DNA from: Mucilaginibacter sp.
GTDB lineage: Bacteria; Bacteroidota; Bacteroidia; Sphingobacteriales; Sphingobacteriaceae
Direction: 5' to 3'
Assembly: GCA_031292485.1 (NCBI GenBank)
Contig: JARLHA010000009.1
Location: 1-64,000 of the forward strand
DNA length: 64,000 bases
This document shows positions 1 through 9,906 of the stretch, one piece after another. Position 1 is the stretch's first letter. The number at the start of each line of letters is the position of its first letter. The position numbers were made by a program, and so were the translations under genes. The notes under the pieces were generated by a model that searched no databases, was not told the origin of the DNA, and saw nothing but the letters and a program-made list of their open reading frames with translations.

Positions 1-229
1 ACTCCCGCAACTACAGCTACTTTACGAAAGCGTTTTTAATACCGCAATTGATAAAAGAAACTTTAGCAAAAGAGTTTTGGCCACCGGCTTACTGATCAAA
101 CTAAACGACAAGGATAAAGCAGGATCAAAACGCGGCGCGTACTATTACCAACTTAATATGCAGAACTATTATGCTAAATTTCAGGCGTTTCTGAATTTCA
201 TCCCCAATCCGGACACACTTCATCTTTAG
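1..229 (+). CDS. NUDIX-type transcriptional regulator (AraR/NrtR-like), C-terminal part
   Basis: Open from the window edge in frame 2 and ending with TAG at 227-229. The 75 visible residues start LPQLQLLYESVFN, followed by KRNFSKRVLATGLL and GSKRGAYYYQLN. This is the pattern of the winged-helix half of NrtR/AraR-type regulators, where a NUDIX domain senses a sugar or nucleotide ligand and the C-terminal helix-turn-helix binds DNA. In Bacteroidota such proteins (AraR) control L-arabinose genes. The ribulokinase relic just downstream supports an arabinose role here. The NUDIX half lies outside the window, so the assignment rests on the C-terminus and context. Confidence 0.75.
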   Translation, partial: LPQLQLLYESVFNTAIDKRNFSKRVLATGLLIKLNDKDKAGSKRGAYYYQLNMQNYYAKFQAFLNFIPNPDTLHL

Positions 230-298
230 CAGCTTTATCGCGCTTCCCATGTAATCATTTAAATGTTTTTACATTTTATTTGTTTATATAAAAAAATA

Positions 299-315
299 AG
301 TGTTACTTTAACACT
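299..315. promoter_or_regulatory. Candidate operator for the AraR-like regulator
   Basis: A perfect dyad AGTGTTA-ctt-TAACACT lies between the regulator gene and the ribulokinase relic, 16 bp before the relic start codon. Seven-base arms with a three-base centre suit a dimeric winged-helix repressor. Binding is inferred from position only. Confidence 0.4.
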
Positions 316-331
316 AATTATAGAACCGATT

Positions 332-441
332 ATGAATAAGGACCAATTTGTGATTGGAGTGGATACGGCACCGACTCCGTTCGCTCTGTACTCATCAACG
401 CCACCAACGGCAATGAAATAGCTTCATCAGTATTTAATTAC
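332..441 (+). pseudogene. araB: 5' relic of L-ribulokinase (araB), frameshifted and truncated
   Basis: The reading from ATG 332 gives MNKDQFVIGVD, then one base is missing at about 364-365. The next frame continues GTDSVRSVLINATNGNEIA and SSVFNY up to 441. Joined, this matches the conserved start of bacterial ribulokinase (FGGY kinase), VIGVDYGTDSVRS. A single T lost from the Tyr codon explains the frameshift. No kinase sequence follows 441. It sits directly after an AraR-like regulator, as an arabinose operon would. It cannot make an active kinase. The right border is approximate. Confidence 0.75.
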
Positions 442-777
442 TCGCTTATAATAAGGGTCTATACCGCAAAATCATTAATGATTTTCGACCTTTATTTTGC
501 ATTAGCCATAATGATTTAATCTTTAGTTAACAAGCCATTATCGGTACATGATAATTATTATATTAATATTAATTCAGCATCTTAGTTGCATAAATTACAA
601 AATATAAATAGGTTAGCATCGTAAACTGGTATTTAGATGTTATAGCCCCCCCCCTACTTTCGGGCGATTATAATAAGTGCCTAAATAGCCTTCCAAAAAT
701 AATATTTAGGTTAAATAAAATTATTTATATATTAGTGATTAACCTATTAGTGTAAATTAATTGATACAATTGTAAAC
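442..777. other. Intergenic region between the araB relic and the sigma factor
   Basis: AT-rich with no convincing gene. It holds a small palindrome around 469-485 (AAATCATTAATGATTT) and a run of nine C at 646-654. The promoter of the sigma factor gene should lie in the last 100 bases, but no clear TAnnTTTG box was recognised. Confidence 0.5.
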
Positions 778-1380
778 ATGTTACCTCAAAAGTTATCCGG
801 CTTGTCTGATGAAGCGCTTCTACAGGAATTTCAAGCCGGTAACATACAAGCATTTGAACTTCTTTATAATCGTTATAAGGGCTTATTATATGTTCATGCT
901 TATAAAATGCTTCGCGATGAAGATGAGGCAAAAGATGTTGTTCAGGAATTGTTTGCCAAATTATATACGCGCGCAGGTACAATATGCCTCAAAACTACGT
1001 TTTCGGCTTATTTGTACGCCTCGGTACGTAACAGAATATTAGATATTATCGCTCATACACGAATAAAGACAGCCTATCTGGCTTCGCTTGGTGAGTTTTT
1101 GGACCAGGGTACGCCTACTACCGACCAGTTGATGAGAGAAAAGGAACTTGCTTTTCAAATAGAAAAGGAGGTATCCCTTCTTCCCGAAAAAATGCGCCTT
1201 ATATTTGAAATGAGTCGTAAATCCAGTCTTTCACACAAAGAGATTGCAGCAAGGCTGGACATTTCTGACAAAACGGTAAAAAAACAAATTAACAACGCCA
1301 TAAAACTTATTAAGGTAAAACTCCATTTACTCGACATCGCATTTGTTGCCGGCGCGTTATTTCGGCTATATATAAAATAA
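778..1380 (+). CDS. ECF-type RNA polymerase sigma factor (FecI-like)
   Basis: A 200-residue sigma-70 family protein of the extracytoplasmic function class. Region 2 spans about residues 20-90 (the stretch EDEAKDVVQELFAKLY is typical) and region 4 about 130-180, with a helix-turn-helix around HKEIAARLDISDKTVKKQ. The size and the lack of a region 3 domain fit the Bacteroidota FecI-like group. It is followed by fecR, susC and susD genes in the same direction, so it most likely directs transcription of that locus when the SusC-like receptor reports substrate through the anti-sigma factor. Confidence 0.95.
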   Translation: MLPQKLSGLSDEALLQEFQAGNIQAFELLYNRYKGLLYVHAYKMLRDEDEAKDVVQELFAKLYTRAGTICLKTTFSAYLYASVRNRILDIIAHTRIKTAYLASLGEFLDQGTPTTDQLMREKELAFQIEKEVSLLPEKMRLIFEMSRKSSLSHKEIAARLDISDKTVKKQINNAIKLIKVKLHLLDIAFVAGALFRLYIK

Positions 1381-1528
1381 TAGATTTATCCTTGTTTATT
1401 AAAGCAACTTTTTAAAAGGTTGTAATAAAAATAAAATATTTTTCATTTCTCTCTACTACCAAAGCCTTCCTGATCCGTCTTGCTATAAAATGTTACTTTT
1501 TGTGGGTACACATTTAAATAAAACCACG

Positions 1529-2494
1529 ATGGACTCGAAAGCAAAAATATTACTCGAAAAATATAAGGCGGGAATCTGTACTCCTGACGAAATAGCGCTG
1601 CTGGAAAGCTGGTATCTTAAAGAAGCAGCAAAAGACATTTCAGCCGATGCAATAAATTTTGATAAAATAATCGATCTGAACCCACAGGATTTAGATTTAA
1701 ACACATCCCCTTTCACCCCCCCGGCCCGGGTAAGGCATATTAAATTGTGGCAGGTAGCTGCATCAATTGCATTAATTGCCTGCATGGGTATTTTCGCCTA
1801 TCAATACCGTAATGCATTTAAAAACAACCAGCCGCAATCAAATTATGTTGTTAACAAAACTCCTAAAGGGGCAATTCAGAAAATAGTTTTGCCCGATGGC
1901 TCTACAGTTTGGGTTAATGCCGGCTCAGTATTTAAATATCCGGGAAAGTTTGAAGGTAAGCTACGTACTGTGGAGCTGGTTGACGGGCAGGTATTTTTCG
2001 ATATTAAGCACATGGCTGATCATCCGTTTGTTGTTAAGACAGGCAAGTTAAATATCACCGTTCTGGGAACGTCATTTGATGTAAAATCTTACAAAAATGA
2101 AAAGATTACCAGGGTAAGTGTATTGACGGGAAAAGTAGGTATTAGCGTGCGCGGGGCCATAAATAAACCGGCAATTATGCTTTTGCCCGCTCAGCAGATT
2201 ATTTTAAATAATGCCACCGATGATCTTGTTAAGGGCACTACTAAAGCTGAAGCAATTGATTCGTGGCGTAAAAATGTCATGGTTTTTGATGATGAAAATC
2301 TCGACCTGGTATTTAAAGCACTGGAACGAAAATATAATACCAAAATTAATGTGGAGGATCCGGAATTGCTTGATCAGCACATATCTATCAAATTAAATGC
2401 ACAACCACTAAATAATATTCTTGAAGTTTTAAGTTTCACCAAACACTTTAAATATGAGATGCCTAATGACAGTACAGTAATTATTAAAAAATAA
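1529..2494 (+). CDS. FecR-family anti-sigma factor
   Basis: Read from ATG 1529 (MDSKAKILLEKYKAG), 321 residues; an upstream in-frame ATG at 1490 would add 13 residues unlike the family. Residues 1-70 form the cytoplasmic sigma-binding part, 73-92 a single membrane helix (LWQVAASIALIACMGIFAYQ), and the rest a periplasmic FecR domain with the typical GAIQKIVLPDGSTVWVNAGS stretch. A C-terminal DUF4974-like domain probably meets the STN domain of the receptor encoded next. It lies between the sigma gene and susC and is expected to hold the sigma factor inactive until substrate is bound. Confidence 0.93.
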   Translation: MDSKAKILLEKYKAGICTPDEIALLESWYLKEAAKDISADAINFDKIIDLNPQDLDLNTSPFTPPARVRHIKLWQVAASIALIACMGIFAYQYRNAFKNNQPQSNYVVNKTPKGAIQKIVLPDGSTVWVNAGSVFKYPGKFEGKLRTVELVDGQVFFDIKHMADHPFVVKTGKLNITVLGTSFDVKSYKNEKITRVSVLTGKVGISVRGAINKPAIMLLPAQQIILNNATDDLVKGTTKAEAIDSWRKNVMVFDDENLDLVFKALERKYNTKINVEDPELLDQHISIKLNAQPLNNILEVLSFTKHFKYEMPNDSTVIIKK

Positions 2495-2525
2495 TTCCCC
2501 GCCTGGCAGCCAGAGGGGGAAGTAA

Positions 2526-2550
2526 CCGGGAACACAGCAAATGTTCCCGG
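2526..2550. other. Intergenic hairpin between fecR and susC
   Basis: Nine-base arms CCGGGAACA and TGTTCCCGG with a seven-base loop. No T-run follows, so it is more likely an mRNA-stabilising or processing stem than a terminator. Confidence 0.4.
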
Positions 2551-2632
2551 AAATGATTGAAACAGCCACTGTACACATGCTTGAGACCCATGAACAGGAG
2601 GCTATAGTTTAACTAATTAAACCAATACAAAT

Positions 2633-5600
2633 ATGATTAATTTTTACGGCAAATCATTGCCCTTACTTAGAAAATGTATGCGCATTTCTACTATAATTAT
2701 TTGCGTACAAATGTGTTGCACCACCCTGTTGATGGCCCATGAAACGCGGGCGCAGGACATCAACCTCAACTTAAAGAAAGCAAATATAAAACAGGTTTTT
2801 AATGAAATTGAACAGCAATGTACGGTAACCTTTGTGTACGACGAAACAGTACTGAATGGATTATCTTCAATAACGTTGCATGCATTTAATCAACCGCTTC
2901 CGGATGTTTTAAAGCAATTGCAGGATAAAACCCAGTTACAATTTAAAATGGTGGGGACCCTTATTGGTGTGGCAAAGGATGTTACGAGTATGCCCGATCT
3001 TAATCCGGTATCGATAGCGGATAACAACATTGCAAATACAATAACGGGTATTGTAAAAGATGCGCAGGGCTATCCTTTAACCGGCGTAACGGTGCAGGTA
3101 AAGGGTACAACTGTATCAACCGCAACATCGATAAACGGTACTTTCTCGATTAATGCGCCAGTGGGGAGTATTTTAGTCTTTCGTTTTTTAGGCTTCCAGA
3201 CCAAAGAAATTACCGTAGGCGTTGAGAAAAATATTACTGTAACCATGGTTGAAAGCCAAAATGCACTAAACGAAGTTGTAGTGGTTGGCTATGGTACAAC
3301 AACTAAAGGCCAGCTTACCAGTGCTGTTACCACTGTTAAAGCAGAAGACTTTAACGCAGGTGTTGTGGCCACTCCGGCTGACTTGCTGGAAGGCAAAGTA
3401 TCAGGCCTTAATATTACCAATGACGGAAACCCTAACGGGCAGGCAACTGTTACGCTCAGAGGGCCATCCACGGTAAGGGCAGACGGGGCATCCCCGTTTT
3501 ATGTTATTGATGGTGTGCCGGATGCGGATATCAACCTTATAGCGCCGGCAGATATTGCCTCAATAGTTGTTTTAAAAGATGCTTCTGCGGCAGCTATTTA
3601 TGGCAGCAGGGCAACCAACGGTGTTATTATTGTTGAAACAAAAAGAGCTAAGCCAGGCCAGTTAAGAATGAATTACGATGCTTATGCAGCTACTGAAAAC
3701 ATATCCAATCAGTTTAAGGTAGCCAGCGCGTCTCAGTTAAAAACATTTTTAGCAGCAACCGGCCAAAGCTTAACGCCCGCAAATAACAATGGCACTACCA
3801 ACTGGGAAAACGAAATTGAACGCAGTAACGGTTTCTCCACAAATCACAATTTATCATTTGGCGGAGGCACTGATAAAACTGTTTTTGGCGGAAGTATCAA
3901 TTACCTCGAAAACCAGGGTATTGTTAAAACAAGCGGATTGAACCGTTTTATCGGAAGGCTTAATTTATCGCAAAAAGCTTTAAATGATAAATTAAAATTG
4001 GATTTCTCCTTAAGCAATTCAATAACTAACCAGAATCTTTTTGTGAATGACATTCCTTTGTACAGTCCAAACGGAGCTAACCCAAATGTGTTCAGAGCCG
4101 CAGTACAATACCTGCCCACCCGCGCAGTTTATAATGCTGACGGTACATTTTATAATGACCCTACTTTAGTGTTAGGTTATAACCCACTAGGCTTATTGGA
4201 AACCAATACTTATTTGCAGAAAGTTAACCTGTTATTGGCCAACGCCAAAGCCGAACTGCAATTACCTTTTGGCTTTACCTATAATTTAAACCTGGCTTAC
4301 CAGGACAGGAACACAACAGATAATACTTATCTTAATTCGGCATCAGAACTTGCTATTGGCCAGAATGGGGTGGCTACCCGCTCGCAGGATGAGGATACCA
4401 AAAAGGTATTTGAAAACTACCTGGGTTATCAGCATATATGGAACAAGGTGCATAATTTTAATGCCATTGTTGGTTATTCGTTTGACGAAACCGAAACAGG
4501 TAATGGCTTTGGCGTGAGCAATGAAGGCTTTGTTTCTGATGCCACAAGCTATTATAACCTTGCTTTAGGCCAAACAAACCTACCATATTATCAAACCTAC
4601 TATGATCAGACCCAGCGGATAATATCATTCTATTCGCGCGTAAATTACAGCTATGCGGGTAAATATATTTTACAGGCTTCGGTGCGCCGTGATGGTTCAA
4701 ACTCATTTGGCAGCAGTCATCAGTGGGGATATTTCCCGGCAGTATCTGCCGCATGGCGGGTTAGTGAAGAGTCCTTTATGAAATCGCAAAACCTGTTCGA
4801 TGATCTTAAACTTCGTGTAGGATATGGTCAAACTGGTAATGCCATTGGTTTTAACCCTTATACGCCTTTAACCTTATATGGCACCACCGGTTCATTTTAT
4901 GGCCCTAATGGCACCTGGATAAGCGCCATAGGTCCTACCCAAAACCCTAACCCGAATTTGCAATGGGAAGCAACGGCTACACTGAATGCCGGTGTTGATT
5001 TTTCGTTGTTGAAAGGCAGGTTAAGCGGTACAATCGACGTGTATGATAAAAAGACCACTCAGATGATCTTTAGCATCCCAGTTTCTACCGTAACAAATTT
5101 TATAGGAACCACGGTTGCGAACGTTGGCAGCATGGACAATAAAGGGGTTGAAATAGGTTTAACTGGCATCCCCGTAAAGTCGAAGGAATTTACGTGGCAA
5201 AGTTATGGCAATATCGCCTTTAACAAAAACATAATAACCTCGCTGGGCAACGATCTGTCCCAAATTTTTGTAGGCGATCCGGAAGGACCGGGCCAAAGCG
5301 GTACGACAGTTTCGATTATCCAGAAAGGTTATCCGCTTGGCGAGTTTTATACCCTTAAATATATTGGTATGACTAACGGAGTGTCAACCTACCTGGGCGC
5401 CAATGGGCAACCTACAACCACCCCTACCAGTACCGACCGTACTTATGCCGGCAGTGCGCAGCCCACTTATACATTCGGCTGGGGGAATACCTTTACCTAC
5501 AAAAAATTCAGTTTAAACTTCTTTTTCCGCGGACAGGGTGGTAATAAGATAATGGACGCTTCGTTGGCAGATTTTAACACACCATCTTCGGCATCAAGCC

Positions 5601-5929
5601 ATAATGTTCCGACAATAACCCTTAGTGAACCTGTTACGGATGTAAACGCAAACTTATATTCAACCCGTTACCTCGAAGATGGTTCGTTTATCAGGTTAAG
5701 TAACGCAACACTGGCCTACAAGTTTAAAATACAAGGAAACTATATCCACGGACTGCGCCTGTATGTTACCGGTACAAACCTGTTCATCATTACCAAATAC
5801 AAAGGGGTAGACCCGGAATTGAATTTGAGTCTTAACGGGCAGGCAAGCGGTCAGTTTGTTGGTGTCGATATGAATAATTATTATCCGAAAACGCGCACAT
5901 TCCTTGGCGGCCTGCAAGTAGATTTATAA
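2633..5929 (+). CDS. SusC/RagA-type TonB-dependent outer membrane receptor with STN domain
   Basis: 1098 residues. A signal peptide ends near residue 41 (HETRAQ). An STN signalling domain follows at about 43-115, a carboxypeptidase-regulatory-like domain at about 137-205, the plug with VVVVGYGTTTKG at about 215-340, and then the 22-strand barrel. The protein ends in a strand with TFLGGLQVDL. Such proteins form the TonB-driven pore that takes oligosaccharides across the outer membrane with a SusD lid. The STN domain matches the sigma/FecR pair upstream: substrate binding is passed to FecR and the sigma factor. The substrate is not readable from the receptor itself. Confidence 0.95.
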   Translation: MINFYGKSLPLLRKCMRISTIIICVQMCCTTLLMAHETRAQDINLNLKKANIKQVFNEIEQQCTVTFVYDETVLNGLSSITLHAFNQPLPDVLKQLQDKTQLQFKMVGTLIGVAKDVTSMPDLNPVSIADNNIANTITGIVKDAQGYPLTGVTVQVKGTTVSTATSINGTFSINAPVGSILVFRFLGFQTKEITVGVEKNITVTMVESQNALNEVVVVGYGTTTKGQLTSAVTTVKAEDFNAGVVATPADLLEGKVSGLNITNDGNPNGQATVTLRGPSTVRADGASPFYVIDGVPDADINLIAPADIASIVVLKDASAAAIYGSRATNGVIIVETKRAKPGQLRMNYDAYAATENISNQFKVASASQLKTFLAATGQSLTPANNNGTTNWENEIERSNGFSTNHNLSFGGGTDKTVFGGSINYLENQGIVKTSGLNRFIGRLNLSQKALNDKLKLDFSLSNSITNQNLFVNDIPLYSPNGANPNVFRAAVQYLPTRAVYNADGTFYNDPTLVLGYNPLGLLETNTYLQKVNLLLANAKAELQLPFGFTYNLNLAYQDRNTTDNTYLNSASELAIGQNGVATRSQDEDTKKVFENYLGYQHIWNKVHNFNAIVGYSFDETETGNGFGVSNEGFVSDATSYYNLALGQTNLPYYQTYYDQTQRIISFYSRVNYSYAGKYILQASVRRDGSNSFGSSHQWGYFPAVSAAWRVSEESFMKSQNLFDDLKLRVGYGQTGNAIGFNPYTPLTLYGTTGSFYGPNGTWISAIGPTQNPNPNLQWEATATLNAGVDFSLLKGRLSGTIDVYDKKTTQMIFSIPVSTVTNFIGTTVANVGSMDNKGVEIGLTGIPVKSKEFTWQSYGNIAFNKNIITSLGNDLSQIFVGDPEGPGQSGTTVSIIQKGYPLGEFYTLKYIGMTNGVSTYLGANGQPTTTPTSTDRTYAGSAQPTYTFGWGNTFTYKKFSLNFFFRGQGGNKIMDASLADFNTPSSASSHNVPTITLSEPVTDVNANLYSTRYLEDGSFIRLSNATLAYKFKIQGNYIHGLRLYVTGTNLFIITKYKGVDPELNLSLNGQASGQFVGVDMNNYYPKTRTFLGGLQVDL

Positions 5930-5948
5930 ACCTTTAATATCAATCAAG

Positions 5949-7541
5949 ATGAATAGTTTTAAAAAATATATGTTTTTGAGCATCATTGCTCTGTGTACAG
6001 GCGCAGTATACCTGTCAGGATGTACTAAATTGAACGTAAAACCTGTTTCTGCACTTACCCCGGATAATTTTCCAACGACACCGGCTCAGTTTGTGGCAGC
6101 TACCGGGCCAATTTACACATCATTCCGCGGAGCCCCCGGCCGTCAGTGGTGGTTAGTTGAAAACCTGAGTACTGATATGGAGGTTTTAGTGGCCCGTGGC
6201 GGAAACTGGTTTGATGGAGGCAATTATTCTACACTGAACCTACATACTTACACCGGCGATAACGGCAATCTCGAGACTATGTGGCAATGGGGGTATGGAA
6301 CTATAAGTGCCTGTAACCAGGTGTTAGCACTGTTTAATGCGGCACCAGCAAGCGCGGCCAAAACCCAAACAGTTGCCGAGATAAAAACAATGCGGGCGAT
6401 GAGCTACTATTTCATGATGGACAATTTTGGTAATGTGCCGATTACAACAACTTTTGGCGATACAACCAATTTGGGTACCCAATCAAGAGCAAAGGTTTTT
6501 GCCTTTATCGAAAGCGAATTACTGACCCAAATCCCAAATCTTAGCAGTACAGTTGGGGTTTCAACTTACGGCAGGCCTACCAAATACCTAGCTTATGCTA
6601 TACTGGCTAAAATGTACCTGAATGCAGCTTATTATACAGGCACAGCCCGGTTTCAGGATTGTGTTACAATGTGCGATAATATTATAAAAGGCGGCCAATA
6701 TGGTTTAGATGCCGATTACCTGGGGATGTTTAAGCCTAACAACGGCCCCCAGATAAAAGACTTTATTTATGCTATTCCGTATGACGGGGTTTATGCGCAG
6801 GCGATGTATTACGCCCGCTGGACCTTACACCCGGCTTTAGCAAAAAAATACAGTATGCCTTATACTCCAGATGGTCCGGTTTATACTTATCCGTCGTATT
6901 ATGCTTATTTTAATGATCCTAATGATATTCGTAACGGCCAATACCTCACCGGAAAACAATATTATTTTGATGGCACGCCAATTAACATCACAACTACAAA
7001 TATCGGGCTCGACGCCAGTTACAGCGGCCCCAATCCCAATGCTACTGTAGTACATCAGCTGGAGTTTACCCCTAATATTGTTTGGAGAAACCCATCAACG
7101 TTTGATATTGGCAATGATGAACTTGCTAACGAAGAAGGTTACCGGAATAACAAGTTTTATCCAGACAGCCTTGCACCGACACGAAACCAAAGCAATGATG
7201 TGCCGCTTTTCAGGTATGCAGATATTTTATTGGAAAAAGCAGAAGCAATACTGCGGGGCGCAAATACTACCAATGGCGATCTGCCATTGTCATTGGTTAA
7301 CCAGGTGCGTGCCCGGGCAAAGGCCACTCCTTTCACCACAGTAACCCTGACAACATTACTTGAAGAACGCGCAAGGGAATTTGCGGATGAAGGCTGGCGC
7401 AGAAATGACCTGATACGGTATGGTATGTATGAAAATGCATGGGGAATAAAAACAGACGCTAATCCTGATAAGCGGATATTCCCGATACCAACTCCCGAGT
7501 TGCAGTTAAACAGCAAACTCGTACAAAATCCCGGCTATTGA
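5949..7541 (+). CDS. SusD/RagB-type glycan-binding lipoprotein
   Basis: 530 residues, starting 19 bases after susC. The N-terminus has a lipobox LSGC with the lipidated Cys at residue 25. The SusD pattern follows: an N-terminal helical part with MRAMSYYFMMDNFGNVPI, TPR-like helices, and a C-terminal stretch FRYADILLEKAEAILRG with LLEERAREFADEGWRRNDLIR. It closes as the lid over the SusC pore and binds the glycan at the cell surface. The pair defines this locus as a polysaccharide (or glycoconjugate) utilisation locus. Confidence 0.96.
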   Translation: MNSFKKYMFLSIIALCTGAVYLSGCTKLNVKPVSALTPDNFPTTPAQFVAATGPIYTSFRGAPGRQWWLVENLSTDMEVLVARGGNWFDGGNYSTLNLHTYTGDNGNLETMWQWGYGTISACNQVLALFNAAPASAAKTQTVAEIKTMRAMSYYFMMDNFGNVPITTTFGDTTNLGTQSRAKVFAFIESELLTQIPNLSSTVGVSTYGRPTKYLAYAILAKMYLNAAYYTGTARFQDCVTMCDNIIKGGQYGLDADYLGMFKPNNGPQIKDFIYAIPYDGVYAQAMYYARWTLHPALAKKYSMPYTPDGPVYTYPSYYAYFNDPNDIRNGQYLTGKQYYFDGTPINITTTNIGLDASYSGPNPNATVVHQLEFTPNIVWRNPSTFDIGNDELANEEGYRNNKFYPDSLAPTRNQSNDVPLFRYADILLEKAEAILRGANTTNGDLPLSLVNQVRARAKATPFTTVTLTTLLEERAREFADEGWRRNDLIRYGMYENAWGIKTDANPDKRIFPIPTPELQLNSKLVQNPGY

Positions 7542-7654
7542 ACTAAATATAGTAAGATTGATTTGTTGATTTAGAATATGGGCTCCGGCCCATATTCTAC
7601 TTCTTTTACTGGAATTAGCGTGTTTGGCACCGGCGTGCTGGTGTAACCTGTTCA

Positions 7655-9892
7655 ATGACTCTGTTTATGAAAAAATATAGCATCAACTACTGTTTTAAAT
7701 TTGTCGTCGCATTTTTTGCGTTATGGGCTTTTAGTAACAGTAGTTTGTTGGCGCAGGTTAATATTCCCGCATCCAGGGCACTCATAAAAAGGATAATTCC
7801 GCAACAGGCTTTTGATTTTGTTGTCGAACAGCTTGAACCGGAACAAAAAGATGCTTTTGAAATTGAAAGCCGGGGTAACAAAATTATATTACGAGGGAAC
7901 AATGGAGTTTCTGTAGCATCTGCCTTATACGATTACCTTACTCATTATGCGCATTGCCAGGTAACCTGGAACGGCGTAAATCTTCATCTGCCTCCAAAAT
8001 TGCCTTCCGTTAAGGGATTGGTACATAAAAATACACCTTATCAATATCGTTATTACCTTAACTATTGCACCTTTAATTACAGCATGAGCTGGTGGGATTG
8101 GGATAGATGGCAAAAAGAGATTGACTGGATGGCCCTGCACGGCATTAATATGCCCCTGGCGCTAACCGGGCAGGAATATACCTGGTATGAAGTTTATAAA
8201 AGCATGGGTTTCTCTGATACCGATTTAAATGATTTTTTTTGCGGCCCGGCCTACTTTTCGTGGTTCTGGATGGGCAATCTGGACGGCTGGGGCGGTCCGC
8301 TGCCCCTTAGCTGGATGGAGAGCCACCGCGATTTACAGCTAAAAATATTGCAGCGCGAACGCAGCCTGGGAATGAAACCCATCCTGCAATCATTTACCGG
8401 GCATGTTCCCCCATCATTTCAGAAGCACTTCCCGACCTCAAAACTTAAAAAAACCAATTGGAATAACGGCTTTGCCGATACGTATATATTAGATACAGAA
8501 GACCCTCTTTTTGCGGATATAGGGCGCAGGTTTATCGAAACACAAACCGTGCTTTACGGGACAGACCATTTATATTCTGCCGATACCTTTAACGAAAACG
8601 AACCGCCAACCAGCGATACTGCTTACCTTTCGGCTTTAAGTTCAAGGGTATACCAGGCCATGAGCAAAGCTGACCCAAAAGCTACCTGGGTGATGCAGGG
8701 CTGGCTGTTTTACAGCGACAGAAAGTTCTGGAAACAACCGCAGGTAAAGGCCCTGCTTGACGCAGTGCCCAACGACCACATGATCGTATTGGATCTGGCA
8801 GCTGAAATTCAACCGGTTTGGAAACGCACCGAAGCCTTTTACGGCAAACCCTGGATTTGGAACATGCTGCACAATTTTGGCGGTAACATTGTTCTTTTTG
8901 GACGGATGAATGAGGTGGCTGATGGCCCGGCTTCGGCTCTTGCTGATCCCGAATCAAAAAGATTAGCAGGTATCGGGCTTACTATGGAAGCCATAGAACA
9001 AAACCCGGTGCTTTATGAATTAATGACGGCTAATATATGGCAGGATAAACCCATCAACCTTGATGAGTGGCTAAAACAATACCAATTGAACAGGTATGGC
9101 CATTACAATAAATATACAGCGCAAGCCTGGAAAGTACTGCGCAACACCGTTTACAGCGGCGGGCATATCATACGGGACGGGTCGGAATCTATTATAACAG
9201 GTCGCCCGACACTTGATTCAAATACCGTATGGACACATACAACTTTTAATTATAAACCGAAAGACTTTTTGCCGGCCTGGGATGCCATGATAAAAGCTGC
9301 TCCGGTATGTAGCAACAGTGATGGCTTCCGTTATGACCTGGTGGATGTAACCCGGCAAGCACTTGCCAATTATGCTTTACCCCTGCAAAGCAGGTGGGTA
9401 ACTGCTTACCGCCAAAAAAATATAGCTGATTTTAAAAAATATAGCAGCCAATACCTGCGGCTCATCAGCGATATGGACACCCTGTTAGCTACCCGAAAGG
9501 ATTTTTTATTAGGCCCCTGGCTGGCCGATGCCCGTAAACAGGGCAATACAATAGCCGAAAAAGACATTTACGAACGGAACGCCCGCGACCTGATCACACT
9601 TTGGGGAGATGCAAACAGTCCGCTGCATGAGTACTCATGCAGGCAATGGAGTTGCTTGCTCAACGATTTTTATAAAGTAAGGTGGGAGAAGTTTTTCGCT
9701 CTGCTGAATGATGCTCTTCAACAGGGCAAGGAGGCTGATCTGAAAGGCTTTGACAAGTCAGTAAGCCAATGGGAATGGCAATGGGCAAACGCCCATAAAA
9801 ACTATCCCTTAAAGTCCACCGGCAATAGTGTAAAACAGGCGAATACGCTGTACAACAAATACCGCAAGCTGATTGGCGCGGCTTACGAGTAA
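7655..9892 (+). CDS. GH89 alpha-N-acetylglucosaminidase (NAGLU family)
   Basis: 745 residues from ATG 7655; ATG 7667 gives a cleaner signal peptide ending near LLAQ and may be the true start. The order is an N-terminal carbohydrate-related domain, then the TIM barrel with WWDWDRWQKEIDWMALHGIN and GPLPLSWMESH, then a helical C-terminal domain. By analogy with human NAGLU and the Clostridium enzyme, E314 in DTFNENEPP is the likely acid/base and E445 in TMEAIEQN the likely nucleophile. It removes terminal alpha-linked GlcNAc. It is exported, most likely to the periplasm, and forms one transcription unit with the genes around it. Confidence 0.95.
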   Translation: MTLFMKKYSINYCFKFVVAFFALWAFSNSSLLAQVNIPASRALIKRIIPQQAFDFVVEQLEPEQKDAFEIESRGNKIILRGNNGVSVASALYDYLTHYAHCQVTWNGVNLHLPPKLPSVKGLVHKNTPYQYRYYLNYCTFNYSMSWWDWDRWQKEIDWMALHGINMPLALTGQEYTWYEVYKSMGFSDTDLNDFFCGPAYFSWFWMGNLDGWGGPLPLSWMESHRDLQLKILQRERSLGMKPILQSFTGHVPPSFQKHFPTSKLKKTNWNNGFADTYILDTEDPLFADIGRRFIETQTVLYGTDHLYSADTFNENEPPTSDTAYLSALSSRVYQAMSKADPKATWVMQGWLFYSDRKFWKQPQVKALLDAVPNDHMIVLDLAAEIQPVWKRTEAFYGKPWIWNMLHNFGGNIVLFGRMNEVADGPASALADPESKRLAGIGLTMEAIEQNPVLYELMTANIWQDKPINLDEWLKQYQLNRYGHYNKYTAQAWKVLRNTVYSGGHIIRDGSESIITGRPTLDSNTVWTHTTFNYKPKDFLPAWDAMIKAAPVCSNSDGFRYDLVDVTRQALANYALPLQSRWVTAYRQKNIADFKKYSSQYLRLISDMDTLLATRKDFLLGPWLADARKQGNTIAEKDIYERNARDLITLWGDANSPLHEYSCRQWSCLLNDFYKVRWEKFFALLNDALQQGKEADLKGFDKSVSQWEWQWANAHKNYPLKSTGNSVKQANTLYNKYRKLIGAAYE

Positions 9893-9906
9893 CAAAAGAA
9901 ATATAA

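Noticed and set aside
646..654. Run of nine C as a possible phase-variable tract
   Set aside because: It is not inside a gene nor at a readable promoter spacing, so no switch can be supported.
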